A stretch of 6,415 nucleotides of DNA from Spirochaetaceae bacterium (lineage in GTDB: Bacteria > Spirochaetota > Spirochaetia > Spirochaetales_E > Spirochaetaceae_B): positions 1 through 6,415 of the forward strand of contig QKJO01000013.1 in NCBI GenBank assembly GCA_003249275.1. The letters run 5' to 3'. This document shows, in pieces, positions 6,070 to 6,415 of the stretch. Within the stretch, counting starts at the first letter, position 1, and each line of letters begins with the position of its first letter. The notes under the pieces are model-generated. The model had not been told where the DNA came from. It was given only the letters and a program-made list of their open reading frames with translations, and ran no database searches. The position numbers and the translations under genes were made by a program.

Positions 6070-6415
6070 ATGAATCTTCATCGTTCCGCAAAATTTCCGG
6101 TCTTGCTGATCCTGCTTATTTTGATGGCGTCCTGCTCACGGTCACTTTATTTCTCAGGTATCGTAGACGGCCCCGACGGGGAAGATCTCATACTGAAACC
6201 GGCAGAAACCGATCTGTTCTGTTCCGAATCTATTACCCTGGAACCGGAAGGAGGCATGCCGCCCTATTCTATCTCCCTGCAGAAGGCACTGGGCGGTGTC
6301 GGAGAGGGTCTTGAAGAAACCCACTATACTCCCCCATCGGATCAGACAGGAATTGTTCTGATACAGCTCAAGGACAGCTACGGCTCCGTTGTCAGCTCGA
6401 AGATTACGGTGGTTT
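6070..6415 (+). CDS. Lipoprotein, probably with Ig-like domain; 3' end beyond window
   Basis: The first 115 codons of an exported lipoprotein are present and the frame is open at the window edge. The start ATG is supported by GGGAGG at 6053-6058, 11 bases upstream, and by the signal sequence that follows. A basic start, hydrophobic core and LMASC make Cys22 the probable lipidation site; Met at -3 is tolerated by the relaxed spirochaete lipobox. Residues 50-115 (ESITLEPEGGMPPYSISL, then TGIVLIQLKDSYGSVVSSKITV) have the short-strand, Gly/Pro-turn look of an Ig-like or PKD-like fold of the kind often found in extracellular binding proteins. No enzyme motif is visible. It follows the barrel gene by 19 bases and probably shares its transcript, so it may sit in the outer membrane as a partner of the barrel protein. 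Repeated Ig-like units further right would be unsurprising but cannot be seen. Confidence 0.85.
   Translation, partial: MNLHRSAKFPVLLILLILMASCSRSLYFSGIVDGPDGEDLILKPAETDLFCSESITLEPEGGMPPYSISLQKALGGVGEGLEETHYTPPSDQTGIVLIQLKDSYGSVVSSKITVV

Overview
The window looks like chromosome of a free-living or environmental member of the Spirochaetota. The best clue is the solute-binding protein at the left edge: its signal peptide ends in AFA followed by AGQQE, a form I associate with spirochaete sugar-binding proteins. The wide use of HD-GYP proteins and of lineage-specific envelope proteins in that phylum fits. The assignment is inferred from recognition, not from a search. Base composition is even along the window, and there is no mobile element, tRNA, rRNA or CRISPR array.

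Region 1 (1-2039) is a sugar-uptake control unit. A truncated gene for a family 1 periplasmic solute-binding protein runs leftward and off the edge. Divergent from it is a LacI-family repressor gene. The 213 bases between them hold a strong leftward promoter (TTGACA, 18-base spacer, TAAAAT) with a CpG-centred palindrome inside the spacer, a weaker rightward promoter for the repressor gene, and two more CpG-centred palindromes at its start site. This is a textbook layout for a repressor controlling both itself and its transporter. The leader of the binding-protein mRNA can also fold into a hairpin.

Region 2 (2068-3507, minus strand) is one gene for a membrane-bound HD-GYP phosphodiesterase: sensor domain between two membrane helices, HAMP, then a complete HD-GYP catalytic domain. 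It converges on the repressor gene with only 28 bases between them.

Region 3 (3508-3561) is a 54-base divergent control region. Together with the two flanking gene starts it holds a TATAAT on each strand, a perfect 10-bp inverted repeat and an 8-bp direct repeat.

Region 4 (3562-6415) is a tightly spaced rightward operon of at least three envelope genes of unrecognised function: an inner-membrane protein with a long coiled coil and a C-terminal beta domain; a secreted protein joining a periplasmic alpha/beta domain to a probable 8-stranded outer-membrane barrel; and a lipoprotein that runs off the right edge. They could form a trans-envelope assembly. Its divergent pairing with a c-di-GMP phosphodiesterase suggests, but does not prove, a link to cyclic-di-GMP signalling. 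This operon is the least familiar part of the window.
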